From Pectobacterium peruviense (GTDB lineage Bacteria > Pseudomonadota > Gammaproteobacteria > Enterobacterales > Enterobacteriaceae), in NCBI RefSeq assembly GCF_002847345.1, contig NZ_LXFV01000013.1, positions 186,001 to 250,000 on the forward strand: a DNA stretch of 64,000 nt, read 5' to 3'. The notes beneath the pieces were generated by a model. It was not told the DNA's origin. It saw nothing but the letters and a program-made list of their open reading frames with translations, and searched no databases. Shown here one piece after another: positions 1 through 10,092 of the stretch. How positions within the stretch are numbered: the stretch's first letter is position 1; every line of letters begins with the position of its first letter. A program made the translations under genes and the position numbers.

Positions 1-596
1 CGCAGGATCTGGCAGCAGAACAGGTCGATCTCTACCTGACATGGGGTGAACCACCTGAGCAGGTTAAAGAAAAGCTGGCGGAAGTCCGCGCTAAAGCGGC
101 AGCGCAGGGGCGTGAGGTCCGCTTCGGTATTCGCCTGCACGTCATCGTGCGGGAAACCACCGAAGAAGCCTGGGAGGCTGCCGATCGATTGATTTCCCAT
201 CTGGATGAAAAAACTATCGCCGATGCACAGGCGGCGCTGGCACGTTTCGATTCTGTCGGACAACAGCGGATGGCTGCTCTGCACGGCGGCAAAAAGGACA
301 AGCTGGAGATTAGCCCGAACCTGTGGGCAGGCATCGGTCTGGTACGCGGCGGTGCAGGTACGGCACTGGTTGGCGATGGCCCGACGGTTGCCGAACGCAT
401 TAAGGAATACGCCGATCTCGGGATTGATACCTTTATCCTGTCTGGCTATCCGCATCTGGAAGAGGCCTACCGCGTGGGTGAACTGCTGTTCCCGCACCTC
501 GATCTGGCGCAACAGCCCACGCCGCTGCATGCCGTGAGTAATGCGGGAGAAGTAGTGGCAAACCGCTATGTGCCGCGCAAAGTCTCGCAAAGCTGA
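1..596 (+). CDS. ssuD: Alkanesulfonate monooxygenase SsuD, C-terminal part (cut by window edge)
   Basis: FMNH2-dependent monooxygenase that releases sulfite from alkanesulfonates when sulfate is scarce. The reading frame is open from base 3 to the TGA at 594-596, giving about 197 residues, roughly the C-terminal half of a family member of about 380. Recognisable family segments are [31 protein letters not shown], the loop around [19 protein letters not shown], and the barrel end around [19 protein letters not shown]. The luciferase-like barrel is therefore intact as far as it is visible. ssuC starts 11 bp after the stop, as in the E. coli ssuEADCB order. Only the left truncation is odd, and it is due to the window. 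Confidence 0.95.
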   Translation, partial: QDLAAEQVDLYLTWGEPPEQVKEKLAEVRAKAAAQGREVRFGIRLHVIVRETTEEAWEAADRLISHLDEKTIADAQAALARFDSVGQQRMAALHGGKKDKLEISPNLWAGIGLVRGGAGTALVGDGPTVAERIKEYADLGIDTFILSGYPHLEEAYRVGELLFPHLDLAQQPTPLHAVSNAGEVVANRYVPRKVSQS

Positions 597-607
597 GGAA
601 CCCGATC

Positions 608-1402
608 ATGGCAAGAACGCTCTCTTCACTGGCACAGCGGTTGGCACCTTTTCTGCTCCCCATCACGCTGCTCGTCGCGTGGCAGATCTCCGTCGAGTTC
701 GGCTGGCTATCCAACCGGATTCTGCCTGCGCCCAGTTCGGTGATTACCGCAGGGTGGTCGCTCATCTATAGCGGCGAGCTTTGGCAGCATCTGGCTATCA
801 GCGGCTGGCGCGCGCTGATCGGGTTTGCTATCGGCGGCAGTATCGGATTGGTGCTCGGCTTTATTACCGGGCTGTCGCGCTGGGGAGAACGCTTGCTAGA
901 CAGTTCAGTACAGATGATTCGTAACGTTCCTCATCTGGCACTGATTCCGCTGGTGATTCTGTGGTTTGGCATTGATGAGGCGGCCAAAATCTTTCTGGTC
1001 GCGCTGGGTACGCTGTTCCCAGTTTATCTCAACACCTATCACGGTATTAAAAACATCGATCGCGGCCTGCTGGAAATGGCACGCAGTTACGGGCTGTCCG
1101 GCATTAGCCTGTTCTATCAGGTGGTGCTGCCCGGCGCGCTGCCGTCCATCATGGTCGGTATCCGTTTTGCGTTGGGCTTTATGTGGCTGACGCTGATCGT
1201 CGCGGAAACCATTTCTGCCAACTCCGGCATCGGCTACCTCGCCATGAACGCCCGCGAGTTCCTGCAAACGGACGTGGTGGTAGTTGCCATCATCCTTTAC
1301 GCCCTGCTCGGCAAGCTGGCTGATGTCAGCGCTCAGGGGCTGGAGCGCATTTGGCTGCGCTGGAATCCGGCTTATCAAACCTCATCGGGGGACGCATCAT
1401 GA
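608..1402 (+). CDS. ssuC: Aliphatic sulfonate ABC transporter permease SsuC
   Basis: Inner-membrane permease of the sulfonate importer (264 aa, the usual family length). About six hydrophobic segments are visible. The ABC-permease EAA loop that docks onto the ATPase is seen around [24 protein letters not shown] (residues about 157-180). The start ATG has a GAGGA ribosome site overlapping the ssuD stop. The last four bases overlap the ssuB start (ATGA), which implies translational coupling with its ATPase partner. In E. coli the family is induced under sulfur limitation by Cbl/CysB; the promoter lies upstream of this window. Confidence 0.95.
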   Translation: MARTLSSLAQRLAPFLLPITLLVAWQISVEFGWLSNRILPAPSSVITAGWSLIYSGELWQHLAISGWRALIGFAIGGSIGLVLGFITGLSRWGERLLDSSVQMIRNVPHLALIPLVILWFGIDEAAKIFLVALGTLFPVYLNTYHGIKNIDRGLLEMARSYGLSGISLFYQVVLPGALPSIMVGIRFALGFMWLTLIVAETISANSGIGYLAMNAREFLQTDVVVVAIILYALLGKLADVSAQGLERIWLRWNPAYQTSSGDAS

Positions 1403-2199
1403 CCGCTTTTACCGATTCTATAACGCACGCGCATTCGCCGTCGCCACTCACCAAAGGGACGCCGTTGGCGCTGGATGCCATCACCAAGCACTACGGCCAC
1501 CGCACCGTACTGAATGACGTGCAGTTACGCATTCCTTCTGGGCAGTTTGTCGCCATCGTCGGCCGCAGCGGCTGCGGCAAAAGCACCCTGCTACGCCTGC
1601 TCGCGGGGCTGGAAGCCGCCAGCAGCGGTGAACTACTGACCGGCACTGCACCGCTCAGCAGCGCGAAAGACGACACGCGGCTGATGTTTCAGGAAGCACG
1701 ACTGCTGCCGTGGAAAAAGGTGATCGATAATGTCGGGCTGGGGCTGCGTGGCAACTGGCGTGAGAAAGCGCAGGATGCGCTGACCTCTGTCGGGCTGGCG
1801 GATCGCGCTAACGACTGGCCAGCGGCGCTGTCCGGTGGTCAGAAACAGCGCGTTGCGCTGGCACGTGCGCTCATTCACCATCCACGCCTGCTGCTATTGG
1901 ATGAACCGCTGGGGGCGCTGGATGCCTTGACCCGCATCGAGATGCAAAGCCTGATCGAAAATATCTGGCTCCAGCACGGCTTTACCGTACTGCTGGTCAC
2001 GCACGATGTCTCCGAAGCCATTGCGCTGGCCGACAGGGTTATTCTGATTGAAGAAGGACGCGTGGGGCTGGATATCACGGTTGATTTGCCACGACCACGA
2101 CGCCGTGGATCGGCGAAGCTAGCGGAACTGGAAGCCCGCGTGCTGGAGCGCGTACTGGCTCCGACCTCATCGCCCTTACCTCAGCAGGCGGCGATATAA
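1399..2199 (+). CDS. ssuB: Aliphatic sulfonate ABC transporter ATP-binding protein SsuB
   Basis: ATPase energising the SsuABC sulfonate importer (266 aa). Walker [10 protein letters not shown] is at about residues 55-63, the Q-loop at FQEARLLPW, the signature LSGGQKQR at about 144-151, Walker B LLLLDEP at about 164-170, and the switch His in VTHDVSEA. The ATG at 1399 overlaps the ssuC stop by 4 bp, so it is preferred to a longer in-frame start at 1351 that would lie well inside ssuC. It is the last gene of the ssu operon. The region after it holds a 10-bp inverted repeat. Confidence 0.95.
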   Translation: MTAFTDSITHAHSPSPLTKGTPLALDAITKHYGHRTVLNDVQLRIPSGQFVAIVGRSGCGKSTLLRLLAGLEAASSGELLTGTAPLSSAKDDTRLMFQEARLLPWKKVIDNVGLGLRGNWREKAQDALTSVGLADRANDWPAALSGGQKQRVALARALIHHPRLLLLDEPLGALDALTRIEMQSLIENIWLQHGFTVLLVTHDVSEAIALADRVILIEEGRVGLDITVDLPRPRRRGSAKLAELEARVLERVLAPTSSPLPQQAAI

Positions 2200-2204
2200 C
2201 CTTC

Positions 2205-2242
2205 ATTCTGGCGAGCGAGACTGTGCATCTTATCGCCAGAAT
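2205..2242 (+). other. Inverted repeat downstream of ssuB (possible ssu operon end)
   Basis: ATTCTGGCGA (2205-2214) is matched by TCGCCAGAAT (2233-2242), a perfect 10-bp stem with an 18-nt loop, starting 6 bp after the ssuB stop. No strong T-run follows, so it is not a textbook intrinsic terminator. It could stabilise the mRNA 3' end or work with Rho. Confidence 0.45.
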
Positions 2243-2371
2243 TAACATCAAAAATATTGACAAATATTCTCAAAACACTCCGTTTTATCTCCTCAAAGTA
2301 TCAGCGTAGTATCCTCTTCATCGAAAGGAAATAACCTTTCACTCCAAACAACATTGAACAGGATACATCAC

Positions 2372-2629
2372 ATGAAAAACGTAAAATTCTTCGCTGCTGC
2401 TGTCGTACTTTCTACTCTGTCTTTCGGTGCTTTCGCGGCCGATCAAGTGTCTTCACAACAGGCACAGAGTCTGGAGAAAGTCGGCGTAGTCACCGCGACT
2501 GCACACAGTCTGGATTCACTGCAAGCACAGTTAGCTCAGAAAGCAGAAAAAGCGGGTGCGGGTGCCTTCACCATCACGTCTGCAACCGGTGACAACCAAC
2601 TGCGCGGCACCGCCGTTATCTACAAATAA
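2372..2629 (+). CDS. Small secreted DUF1471 (YdgH/BhsA/McbA-like) stress protein
   Basis: 85-aa protein. It has a signal peptide (MKNVKFFAAAVVLSTLSFGAFA, cleavage after FGAFA) followed by one DUF1471 domain: the KVGVVTATAHSLDSLQAQLAQKAEKAGAGAFTI core and the final RGTAVIYK strand are typical of BhsA/YhcN/McbA. Paralogues in enterobacteria are periplasmic or outer-membrane-associated stress and biofilm proteins; the specific role here is unknown. The ATG at 2372 with the upstream AGGAT site is chosen over an upstream in-frame TTG. The leader has a small perfect hairpin (GAAAGG at 2323-2328 with CCTTTC at 2335-2340). It is a single-gene unit with its own strong terminator. Confidence 0.88.
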   Translation: MKNVKFFAAAVVLSTLSFGAFAADQVSSQQAQSLEKVGVVTATAHSLDSLQAQLAQKAEKAGAGAFTITSATGDNQLRGTAVIYK

Positions 2630-2654
2630 TGTCTGCCGATAGACAATCAAAAAA

Positions 2655-2697
2655 TTAAACGGACTTTCCTCACTCAAGAGGAAAGTCCGTTTTTTTA
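2655..2697 (+). terminator. Rho-independent terminator of the DUF1471 gene
   Basis: GGACTTTCCTC (2661-2671) pairs perfectly with GAGGAAAGTCC (2678-2688) around the loop ACTCAA. The stem extends through flanking AC/GT pairs and is followed by a run of seven T. It may also stop dgoT transcription from the other side, because A residues precede the stem. Confidence 0.9.
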
Positions 2698-2737
2698 TGG
2701 CTTTCGCCCGAACCCTACTGCACGCAAGTGACGAGAG

Positions 2738-4027
2738 TTATCCTACACGCTTCACTTCACCCACCAGTAAGATGTAAGACAGCGCGCCGACCAGCGCCAC
2801 GCCAGCAATATAGGTCAGAGCGGGAGCAAAACCATAATCCTGTGCCAGATAACCGATAATCAATGGTACCGTGATACCGCCCAGACCGCCGACAAAGTTG
2901 AATACCCCGCCCGTCAGGCCAATCAGACGAATGGGAGCCAGCGACGACACCAGTGACCAGGTGATGGAGGCAAAGCCATTACCAAAGAATGCTACGGCCA
3001 TCAAGGTCATAATCCATACCGGATCGTTCGTGTAGTTCGCTCCCATGATGCAGGTTGAAATCAACAGGCCACAGATAATCGGCGTTTTACGCGCCAGACC
3101 GATCGATTTCCCGCTACGCACCAGACGGTCCGCAACAAATCCAGACAGCAGCACACCAACGAACGCCGCCAGGAAAGGTACCGTCGTCATAAAACCAGCG
3201 GTCAGTGCGCTAATGTGTTTTTCTTGCGTCAGGTAGTTAGGGAACCACGTCAGGAAGAACCACAGCGTAGAGGTTACGGCAAACTGCCCGATATATACGC
3301 CCACCAGTTTACGGTTGAACACCAGTTTCCAGTCAGCCGCCGTCAATGGCGTACGTGCTTTTTTGTCGCTCGGCGCATCACCATCAACAATACCGCCGCC
3401 TTCGGCAATATAATCCAGCTCAGCCTGATTGATGCCTTTACTTTTCTTCGGTGGCTGATAAACGAAATGCCAGATCATTGCCCAAACAATCCCAACGCCA
3501 CCGGTAACAATGAACACCCAGTGCCAGCTTAGGATTTCCTGCAACCAGATGAGTAATGGCGTAAGGAATGCCAGACCAACAAACTGCCCTGACGTATAAA
3601 ATCCAACGGCAGAAGCACGTTCTTGCTCAGGGAACCAGCTGGTCACCATACGGTTATTCGTCGGAAACGCAGGCGCTTCAAACAGCCCGGTCACGGCACG
3701 CAAACCAATCAACGATGCCAGACCTGTGGCGAAACCTTGCAGTAACGTGGCAATCGACCATCCCATGATGGCAATAAAATAGGTAACCTTTGAGCCGACG
3801 CGGTCAAGGAACCAGCCGCCGGGTATTTGGCATAACGTATAGGTCCAGGCAAACGCGGAAAAAATATAACCCATTTGTGTTTTTGTAATGCCGAACTCTT
3901 CCTGAATATGTGCCGACGCCACAGCCAGGTTGGCCCGATCCACGTAGCAGATGACGACCGTAATAAAAATCATCAGCAAGGTGAAATAACGCCGTTTTGT
4001 AGGACGGGTAGTTAATGTCATATCCAT
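2738..4027 (-). CDS. dgoT: D-galactonate/H+ symporter DgoT (MFS)
   Basis: 429-aa inner-membrane transporter of the anion:cation symporter MFS family with about 12 membrane segments. The N-terminus ([20 protein letters not shown]), the [18 protein letters not shown] loop and the C-terminus ([10 protein letters not shown]) closely match E. coli DgoT, so D-galactonate is the expected substrate. The ATG at 4027 has an AGGA site 7 bp upstream. It is the last gene of dgoRKADT, but 476 bp separate it from dgoD. That gap is filled mostly by an ERIC element and hairpins, so its expression relative to dgoD may be tuned after transcription. Confidence 0.95.
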   Translation of the reverse strand: MDMTLTTRPTKRRYFTLLMIFITVVICYVDRANLAVASAHIQEEFGITKTQMGYIFSAFAWTYTLCQIPGGWFLDRVGSKVTYFIAIMGWSIATLLQGFATGLASLIGLRAVTGLFEAPAFPTNNRMVTSWFPEQERASAVGFYTSGQFVGLAFLTPLLIWLQEILSWHWVFIVTGGVGIVWAMIWHFVYQPPKKSKGINQAELDYIAEGGGIVDGDAPSDKKARTPLTAADWKLVFNRKLVGVYIGQFAVTSTLWFFLTWFPNYLTQEKHISALTAGFMTTVPFLAAFVGVLLSGFVADRLVRSGKSIGLARKTPIICGLLISTCIMGANYTNDPVWIMTLMAVAFFGNGFASITWSLVSSLAPIRLIGLTGGVFNFVGGLGGITVPLIIGYLAQDYGFAPALTYIAGVALVGALSYILLVGEVKRVG

Positions 4028-4061
4028 CTTATGTTCCTGTTATTTATTAAACGGACTACCA

Positions 4062-4186
<125 letters not shown>

Positions 4187-4389
4187 CATTTGTTGCCCGC
4201 TATTTTTAATGTTCAACAACACCAGCAGTTGGTATGCTTTATTTTTTCTAATGAAATAAATAACTGCGCCCGCTCACTATATTTCCCTATTTATAATGGC
4301 GTTTTATTTTAATAATCCCGGTGGTGGCGTACTCATGATAAGTGGAAGATTACATTCCCCGACCCAGAAAAAATAAAACAGTAATCCCT

Positions 4390-4410
4390 CACGAAATAAT
4401 CGATTTCGTG
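4390..4410. other. 8-bp hairpin in the dgoD-dgoT spacer
   Basis: CACGAAAT (4390-4397) pairs with ATTTCGTG (4403-4410) over a 5-nt loop. There is no T-run, so it is not a clear terminator. It lies in the transcribed spacer and could attenuate or protect the RNA. Confidence 0.4.
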
Positions 4411-4470
4411 ATAATCCATGACTGTTCTATTCCATTGCGCCGGGGAAATGCGTTATGTATTACCGGTTAT

Positions 4471-4502
4471 TCAACACCCATGCAGCTTGAGGCATGACGG
4501 GT
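4471..4502. repeat. ERIC end fragment abutting the dgoD stop codon
   Basis: The plus strand reads ATGCAGCTTGAggCATGACGGGT, the conserved terminal segment of ERIC elements, preceded by TCAACACCC (compare CCAACGCAC). The rest of the element is missing. It ends one base before the dgoD stop codon at 4504, so the spacer appears to have received ERIC sequence more than once, or to have kept a decayed copy. Confidence 0.6.
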
Positions 4503-4503
4503 C

Positions 4504-5652
4504 TTACCACTCGGCGACAGCACCGTCAGGATAACGCCATACCGGGTTACGCCAGTCTGGCGCATTTTTACTACGTTCGATAACCAGCTCTTCATTAATT
4601 TCCACGCCGAGGCCCGGTTTATTTAATGGATAGAAATGGCCGTCAGTCATAGCAAAGTCTTCTTTATTAATGACGTAGTCCAACAGCTCGGCACCTTTAT
4701 TATAATGAATGCCCATACTTTGCTCCTGCAATACGGCATTACGCGCAACAAAGTCGAGATGCAAACAGGAAGCCAGTGCAATTGGACCTAATGGACAGTG
4801 TGGTGCCAGCGCAACATCGTAGGCTTCCGCCATTGCAGCAATTTTAAAGCACTCAGTAATACCGCCCGCGTGCGACAGGTCAGGCTGAATAATTGCCAGT
4901 CCGCCGTCAGCCAGTACGCGTTTGAAATCAAAGCGTGAGAACATGCGCTCGCCCGCGGCAATCGGCAGGTGAGTTTGTGCAGCCAGACGAGGATAGTATT
5001 CCGCCTGTTCAGCCAGCACCGGCTCTTCAATAAACAGCGGACGGTACGGTTCCAACTCTTTGATCAGGATTTTCGCCATCGGCGCATCAACACGACCGTG
5101 GAAATCCAGACCGAACTCGATGCTGTTACCAAAGGCTTCGCGGATTTCAGCAACCACGGCCACCGCCGCATCTACTTTGCGCGAGTTATCAATGATGCCC
5201 ATCTCTTCACAGCCGTTCAGCTTGAAGGTATCGAAGCCAATTTCGGTCAGCTTCTTGATGCCCGCAATCACTTCGGAAGGACGATCGCCGCCGACCCAGC
5301 TGTAGGCCTTGATCTTATCGCGCACCAACCCGCCCAGTAACTGATAAACCGGTACACCCAGCGCCTTGCCTTTGATGTCCCATAATGCCTGATCAATACC
5401 AGCAATGGCGCTCATCAGGATCGGGCCGCCACGGTAGAAGCCCGCGCGGTATAACACCTGCCAGATATCGTTGATACGTGCCGGGTCTTGCCCAATCAAA
5501 TAGTCAGACAGCTCGTGAACGGCGGCTTCAACGGTGCGTGCGCGGCCTTCGATAACCGGTTCGCCCCAGCCGACAATGCCTTCATCGGTTTCAATCTTCA
5601 GAAACATCCAGCGTGGCGGCAGCCGATACGTGGTGATTTTGGTAATTTTCAT
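4504..5652 (-). CDS. dgoD: D-galactonate dehydratase DgoD
   Basis: Enolase-superfamily enzyme (382 aa) converting D-galactonate to 2-keto-3-deoxy-D-galactonate. The Mg2+ ligands of the family are visible in order in GLDFHGR, FIEEP and AAGER, together with the catalytic His of APHCPLGP. The N-terminal capping domain begins [25 protein letters not shown], as in E. coli DgoD. The start overlaps the dgoA stop by 4 bp (ATGA), which indicates coupling. It is the third enzyme gene of the dgoRKADT operon. Confidence 0.97.
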   Translation of the reverse strand: MKITKITTYRLPPRWMFLKIETDEGIVGWGEPVIEGRARTVEAAVHELSDYLIGQDPARINDIWQVLYRAGFYRGGPILMSAIAGIDQALWDIKGKALGVPVYQLLGGLVRDKIKAYSWVGGDRPSEVIAGIKKLTEIGFDTFKLNGCEEMGIIDNSRKVDAAVAVVAEIREAFGNSIEFGLDFHGRVDAPMAKILIKELEPYRPLFIEEPVLAEQAEYYPRLAAQTHLPIAAGERMFSRFDFKRVLADGGLAIIQPDLSHAGGITECFKIAAMAEAYDVALAPHCPLGPIALASCLHLDFVARNAVLQEQSMGIHYNKGAELLDYVINKEDFAMTDGHFYPLNKPGLGVEINEELVIERSKNAPDWRNPVWRYPDGAVAEW

Positions 5653-6266
5653 TGAACAGCGTCCTTATAGGCGTTAACAAATGCATGTGCTTTTTGCGCG
5701 GTAACTTCAACCGACTGACCGGCTCGATACAGATCGCTGCCTAACCCGGCACCGATGCAGCCCGCACTAAGATAATCCTTCAGGTTTTCTGGCGTGACGC
5801 CACCGACGGCAAAGACGGGAACGTCCTTTGGCAATACCGCTTTCAGCGCTTTGATGTAGTCCGGTCCAAACGCCGATGACGGGAAAATTTTCAGAGATTG
5901 CGCACCCGCATCCAGCGCCGTGAAGGCTTCCGTCGCGGTGGCACAGCCTGGGCACACCGTCATTCCGTAACCCACCGCCCGACGAATCACCTCAGGAGAG
6001 ATATTGGGGGTGACCACTAACTTGCTGCCAATTTCCTGTAACTTGTCGACATATTCGGCTTTCAATACCGTTCCTGCGCCAATCAGGGCGCGATCGCCAA
6101 AATGCTCCACCGCCAGTTGAATGCTTTCATACGGGTTCGGCGAATTCAGCGGGATCTCCACCGCATCGAATCCGGCATCCAGTAGCGCCGCGATATGTTC
6201 CAGCACCTCATCCGGCGTGATACCGCGCAGAATCGCAATCAAGGGAAGATTAGTATTCCAACTCAT
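5649..6266 (-). CDS. dgoA: 2-dehydro-3-deoxy-6-phosphogalactonate aldolase DgoA
   Basis: Class I aldolase of the KDPG/KDPGal family (205 aa). It cleaves KDPGal to pyruvate and glyceraldehyde 3-phosphate. The Schiff-base lysine is in [11 protein letters not shown] (about K126) and the conserved Glu in [31 protein letters not shown] matches DgoA. The ATG at 6266 has AGGAG 8 bp upstream and is preferred to a TTG two codons earlier. It overlaps the end of dgoK by 17 bp and dgoD by 4 bp, so the whole segment is translationally coupled. Confidence 0.96.
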   Translation of the reverse strand: MSWNTNLPLIAILRGITPDEVLEHIAALLDAGFDAVEIPLNSPNPYESIQLAVEHFGDRALIGAGTVLKAEYVDKLQEIGSKLVVTPNISPEVIRRAVGYGMTVCPGCATATEAFTALDAGAQSLKIFPSSAFGPDYIKALKAVLPKDVPVFAVGGVTPENLKDYLSAGCIGAGLGSDLYRAGQSVEVTAQKAHAFVNAYKDAVQ

Positions 6267-7146
6267 TAACAATGCTCCTTATTCCTGCCTGAAAAGCCCG
6301 ATCGCCGTCCAGCTGCTGCCAGCGCAATCCAGCTTGTTGTAATGCTTTTTCGTAGCGCGCTGTCAGCGCAGGGGAGCCGATTAATGTAATGGTATCTCCC
6401 GCCGCCACCTGATAGTGGCGCTGCATTTGTGAGACCTCGTTGCCAATCAGCAGCCCGGACAGCCAGTCGCTAACGGCGCTTTTATCCAGACGCCCCAGCA
6501 CATGCGCCGCACGGGTTTCAAACAGGCAACGGATAATGTTGTCGTCGGCAAAGCCCAGTTCCAGCCCTTTCTGGAAAGCATCGGGAGACGGCTGCTGTTC
6601 AGTCAGCCCCACGCCGATTAACGACTGCGTCATCAGTAGATGGTGCAATTCACCGGTCATTACCGTGCGGAAATCCAGCACGGTGCTGTCATCGGCCCGA
6701 ACCCATTTCGAGTGGGTTCCCGGCATCAAATAAAGAGAGGAAGGACATTCGCTATACGCGCCAATCAACTGGGTTTCTTCACCACGAATCACATTGCAGT
6801 TATCGTCCTGCGCAATGCTCAGCCCCGGCACGATCCAGGCGGCTAGCGGCTGGGCTTCTTCCACGCGCGTCAGCCGATGGGCAACATCCGTCAGAGGAGT
6901 CGGGCATGCCAGATAAGGCACGGAAAGCCAGCCCGCATTGCTGCCGATCATACCCGCCATCACAACTGGCACGTTGTGCTGTTGCCACGGCGCAACGATC
7001 TGCTGAAAAACCTGCTGCGGTGTCTGGCCGTTCAAACGCGTGACGCCCGCTTCAGATTTCACGCTGTCGATACAGACGCCATCCAGATACAGCCACGCCC
7101 GTAGGTTGGTCGAACCCCAGTCAACGGCGATATAGCTTTCACTCAT
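6250..7146 (-). CDS. dgoK: 2-dehydro-3-deoxygalactonokinase DgoK
   Basis: 298-aa sugar kinase that phosphorylates 2-keto-3-deoxygalactonate to KDPGal, the substrate of DgoA next door. The N-terminal phosphate-binding segment YIAVDWGSTNLRAWLYLDG, the GMIGSNAGW segment and the PGTHSKWVRAD segment are typical of DgoK. The length is normal. The ATG at 7146 overlaps the dgoR stop by 4 bp. It follows the regulator and precedes the aldolase, as in E. coli. Confidence 0.96.
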   Translation of the reverse strand: MSESYIAVDWGSTNLRAWLYLDGVCIDSVKSEAGVTRLNGQTPQQVFQQIVAPWQQHNVPVVMAGMIGSNAGWLSVPYLACPTPLTDVAHRLTRVEEAQPLAAWIVPGLSIAQDDNCNVIRGEETQLIGAYSECPSSLYLMPGTHSKWVRADDSTVLDFRTVMTGELHHLLMTQSLIGVGLTEQQPSPDAFQKGLELGFADDNIIRCLFETRAAHVLGRLDKSAVSDWLSGLLIGNEVSQMQRHYQVAAGDTITLIGSPALTARYEKALQQAGLRWQQLDGDRAFQAGIRSIVNELEY

Positions 7147-7841
7147 GTAATGTCCTTTAACCGTTTGGTCGAGCTGGCAATCATGGTCAACGCCGCCCGC
7201 TCTGCTGCTTCAATATCCTGATGCCGAATGGCATCGTAGAGATCCTGATGCTCACGCAATGTCCGTGGCATGTTGTCGTCGTCTGGCATATAGGTGCGTT
7301 CAAACACCGCACGCTGCAACGAGCTGATCGCGACACTTAACTGCTGTAGCACGGGATTGTGCACCGCCGCCAGCACCGCCTCATGGAAGCGAATATCTGC
7401 TTCATTGAACGCATCACGATTCTGATGGTTGGAAATCATGTCGTTCAGCGCCGCTTCAATCACCGCCAGCTCGCTTGAGGTCGCGCGTTCGGCAGCCCAA
7501 CGAGCAATCGTCGGCTCCACCAGATTACGCACCTCGCTCATCGCGCTAATCAAGCGTGGGTCGTAGTCGCTTGCCAGAACCCATTGCAGAACGTCGGTAT
7601 CCAGGTAATTCCACTGATTACGCGCAGCCACAAACGCGCCGCGATACCGCTTCACTTCCACCAGCCTTTTCGCCATCAGCGCTCTGAACACTTCACGAAT
7701 GATGTTGCGCGAGGTCTGAAATTCTTCACACAGCTCAGCTTCTGCGGGTAACGGCATACCCGGAGCGTATTTCCCACCAACGATCTGTTGGCCAATATCC
7801 AGAATGATGCGGTCGGTTTTGCTTAATTCCTGCTTATTCAT
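7143..7841 (-). CDS. dgoR: D-galactonate operon repressor DgoR (GntR/FadR family)
   Basis: 232-aa repressor with an N-terminal winged helix (residues about 5-75, with LPAEAELCEEFQTSRNIIREVFRALMAKRLVEVKRYRGAFV) and a C-terminal FCD ligand-binding domain with the metal-binding acidic and His residues (FNEADIRFHEAVL and later). It is almost colinear with E. coli DgoR. Of three adjacent possible starts (GTG 7847, ATG 7844, ATG 7841), the ATG at 7841 has the best spacing from GAGG. It is the first gene of the operon it controls; its expected operators lie about 120-150 bp upstream. Confidence 0.95.
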   Translation of the reverse strand: MNKQELSKTDRIILDIGQQIVGGKYAPGMPLPAEAELCEEFQTSRNIIREVFRALMAKRLVEVKRYRGAFVAARNQWNYLDTDVLQWVLASDYDPRLISAMSEVRNLVEPTIARWAAERATSSELAVIEAALNDMISNHQNRDAFNEADIRFHEAVLAAVHNPVLQQLSVAISSLQRAVFERTYMPDDDNMPRTLREHQDLYDAIRHQDIEAAERAALTMIASSTKRLKDIT

Positions 7842-7957
7842 CATCACCTCAACGAGACAAAACGGATTGATATCACTGCACTTACTTTACCCGCCATGCC
7901 GCCTGACGTCGTCGAACTGTTGCACAATAACCGCATCATTCCCTCTTTTCTTGGCTT

Positions 7958-7993
7958 GATTGTAGTACCATTAATGCGTGTTGTACTACAATC
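7958..7993. promoter_or_regulatory. Paired DgoR-type operators upstream of dgoR
   Basis: TTGTAGTACCA (7960-7970) and TTGTACTACAA (7981-7991) each fit the FadR-subfamily GntR half-site pattern TnGTnnnACnA. Their centres are 21 bp apart, two helical turns. Together they form an 11-bp inverted repeat (GATTGTAGTAC with GTACTACAATC). This is the expected binding pattern for autoregulation by DgoR. Confidence 0.75.
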
Positions 7994-8115
7994 TGGATCA
8001 CAAAACGGACAATAAATACAATTTGGCAACATCATGTATTACCGGATTTCAACATCAGAGGAATTGAGCGCGCGAGGCGGGAAGGCGACAAAAGCACGCC
8101 AGCAGTATTGATAAG

Positions 8116-8148
<33 letters not shown>

Positions 8149-8163
8149 GAAGCAGAGAGATCA

Positions 8164-8221
8164 GAAGAAAAAGAATGACGGTTCAAACCCTACGCAATGC
8201 GCATGTAACAGAACCGTCATT
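8164..8221 (-). terminator. Terminator of the transporter/nucleoside hydrolase operon
   Basis: AATGACGGTTC (8174-8184) and GAACCGTCATT (8211-8221) form a perfect 11-bp stem with a 26-nt loop. On the minus strand the stem is followed by CTTTTTCTTCT, a U-rich tail. It lies 33 bp after the stop of the ATPase gene. Confidence 0.75.
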
Positions 8222-8253
8222 AATGGCAAATTCAGATAATGGCTAAGTGCCAC

Positions 8254-10053
8254 CTACTCCAGAACAAAATGTCCCTCTCCGACCTGCTTATAGCTGCGTG
8301 CCGGAGGATGGAAATCGGGGGCGCGTACCGGGCTGCGCAGTTCATCATTGGTGATATTACGCACCGGACGGGTGTCCGGGTCAGGCACAGGCACCGCAGA
8401 AATCAAACGCCGAGTGTAGTCATGCTGCGGATTGTCGAAGATCGCCGAACGTGGGCCGATCTCCACGATTTCGCCAAGATACATCACCGCTACGCGATGG
8501 CTGATACGTTCGACAACCGCCATATCGTGCGAGATAAACAGGAATGACAGCCCGAGCTTCTGCTGGAGATCCAGCATCAGGTTGATCACTTGCGCCTTGA
8601 CGGACACATCCAACGCCGACACCGACTCATCGGCAATAATCACTTTCGGCTCCAGCGCCAGTGCGCGGGCAATACATACGCGCTGCCGCTGCCCACCAGA
8701 GAACTGATGCGGGAAACGCGTGGCCATATCGCCGGATAAACCCACCTGTTCCAACAGAGCGCTGACTCTCGCATTCACATTTTGTCGGGTCGCCAGCCCG
8801 TGCAGCAGCATCGGTTCGGCAATCGCTTCCCCTATCCGCATACGCGGATTCAGGCTTTCATACGGGTCCTGAAACACCATCTGAATCTGTCGCCGTGAAT
8901 CGATCAGCGCATGCTTATCCGCCGTCAGGATATTTTTTCCCAGAAGCTGAATATCACCGCTGACGGCGTCGTTGAGACGAATAATCGACCGACCGGTGGT
9001 GGATTTACCACAGCCCGATTCGCCAACTAGCGCAAGCGTTTCTCCCGGCCAAAGCTCGAACGAAACATTCTCCACCGCATGAACCCGCCCAGACAGCCGA
9101 CGGAAAAACCCTGATCGGATATCAAATCGGGTGACCAGATTTTTTACCGTCAGCACCGGTTCCTCGCCCGACACCGTATTCACCGCATCCGGCACTGGCT
9201 GGCGCTCGCCTGTCTTGAGATCCACTAGCGGAAAGCGCTGCGGCCATGCGCTGCCGGACATCGAGCCAAGCTTGGGCACGGCAGACAGCAGCATGCGGGT
9301 ATAGGGCTGTTGCGGATGATGAAAGATTTCCCGCGTGACGGCATTTTCTACCATTTCGCCTTGATACATCACCAGCGTGCGGTCAGAGACTTCCGCCACC
9401 ACGCCCATATCGTGGGTAATAAACAGCACCGACATCCCTTCTTCTTCCTGAAGGGTTTTTATCAGCGTCAGAATTTGTGCCTGAATGGTGACATCCAGCG
9501 CCGTTGTCGGTTCGTCGGCGATCAACAGCTTCGGGTGACAGGCCAGCGCAATCGCAATCACCACGCGCTGGCGCATCCCGCCGGAGAAACTTTGCGGATA
9601 TTCGTTCAGCCGTGATTTGGCCGCCGGAATGCGTACTTTTTCCAGCAGTCGTATCGCTTCGGCGCGTGCTTCGGCTTTCCCCATGCCGCGATGACGGCGC
9701 AGCACTTCCGTAATCTGGTAGCCAATCGGCAAGACCGGATTCAGGCTGGTCATCGGCTCCTGAAAAATCATGCCAATGCGGTTGCCGCGCACATCCTGCA
9801 TCGCTTTATTGGGAAGCGACAACAGTTCAGTGTCGCCGAAATAAATCTGCCCCTCAGTCCGACTTTGGCCGGGTGGCAGCAAGCGCATGATCGATTTCGC
9901 CATCACGCTTTTTCCTGAGCCGGATTCCCCCACCACGGCGACCGTTTCTTTCTCGCCAATCGTGAAGGATAAATCCCGCACCACATTCATCCACTCGCCG
10001 TTCACCTGAAAGGCAGTGGTCAGATGCGAAACGGACATAATCGGCGCTGTCAT
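8254..10053 (-). CDS. Fused double ATPase of a peptide/nickel-type ABC importer (GsiA/YejF-like)
   Basis: 599-aa protein with two ABC domains joined in one chain, equivalent to DppD-DppF. Domain 1 has GESGSGKSV, FSGGMRQRV and LLIADEPTTALD; domain 2 has GESGCGKST, FSGGQRQRV and VIIADESVSALD. Each is followed by an oligopeptide-transporter C-terminal segment (for example PQQPYTRMLLSAVP and PQHDYTRRLISAVP). The ATG at 10053 is preceded by AAGGGG. In-frame starts at 10077 (ATG) and 10089 (GTG) are possible. It is the last gene of the operon. The family imports peptides, glutathione, nickel or glycosides, so the substrate cannot be named from this gene. Confidence 0.88.
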   Translation of the reverse strand: MTAPIMSVSHLTTAFQVNGEWMNVVRDLSFTIGEKETVAVVGESGSGKSVMAKSIMRLLPPGQSRTEGQIYFGDTELLSLPNKAMQDVRGNRIGMIFQEPMTSLNPVLPIGYQITEVLRRHRGMGKAEARAEAIRLLEKVRIPAAKSRLNEYPQSFSGGMRQRVVIAIALACHPKLLIADEPTTALDVTIQAQILTLIKTLQEEEGMSVLFITHDMGVVAEVSDRTLVMYQGEMVENAVTREIFHHPQQPYTRMLLSAVPKLGSMSGSAWPQRFPLVDLKTGERQPVPDAVNTVSGEEPVLTVKNLVTRFDIRSGFFRRLSGRVHAVENVSFELWPGETLALVGESGCGKSTTGRSIIRLNDAVSGDIQLLGKNILTADKHALIDSRRQIQMVFQDPYESLNPRMRIGEAIAEPMLLHGLATRQNVNARVSALLEQVGLSGDMATRFPHQFSGGQRQRVCIARALALEPKVIIADESVSALDVSVKAQVINLMLDLQQKLGLSFLFISHDMAVVERISHRVAVMYLGEIVEIGPRSAIFDNPQHDYTRRLISAVPVPDPDTRPVRNITNDELRSPVRAPDFHPPARSYKQVGEGHFVLE

Positions 10054-10092
10054 GTGTTCGTTACCCCTTATTTCCATGGGCGTTCCCACTGA

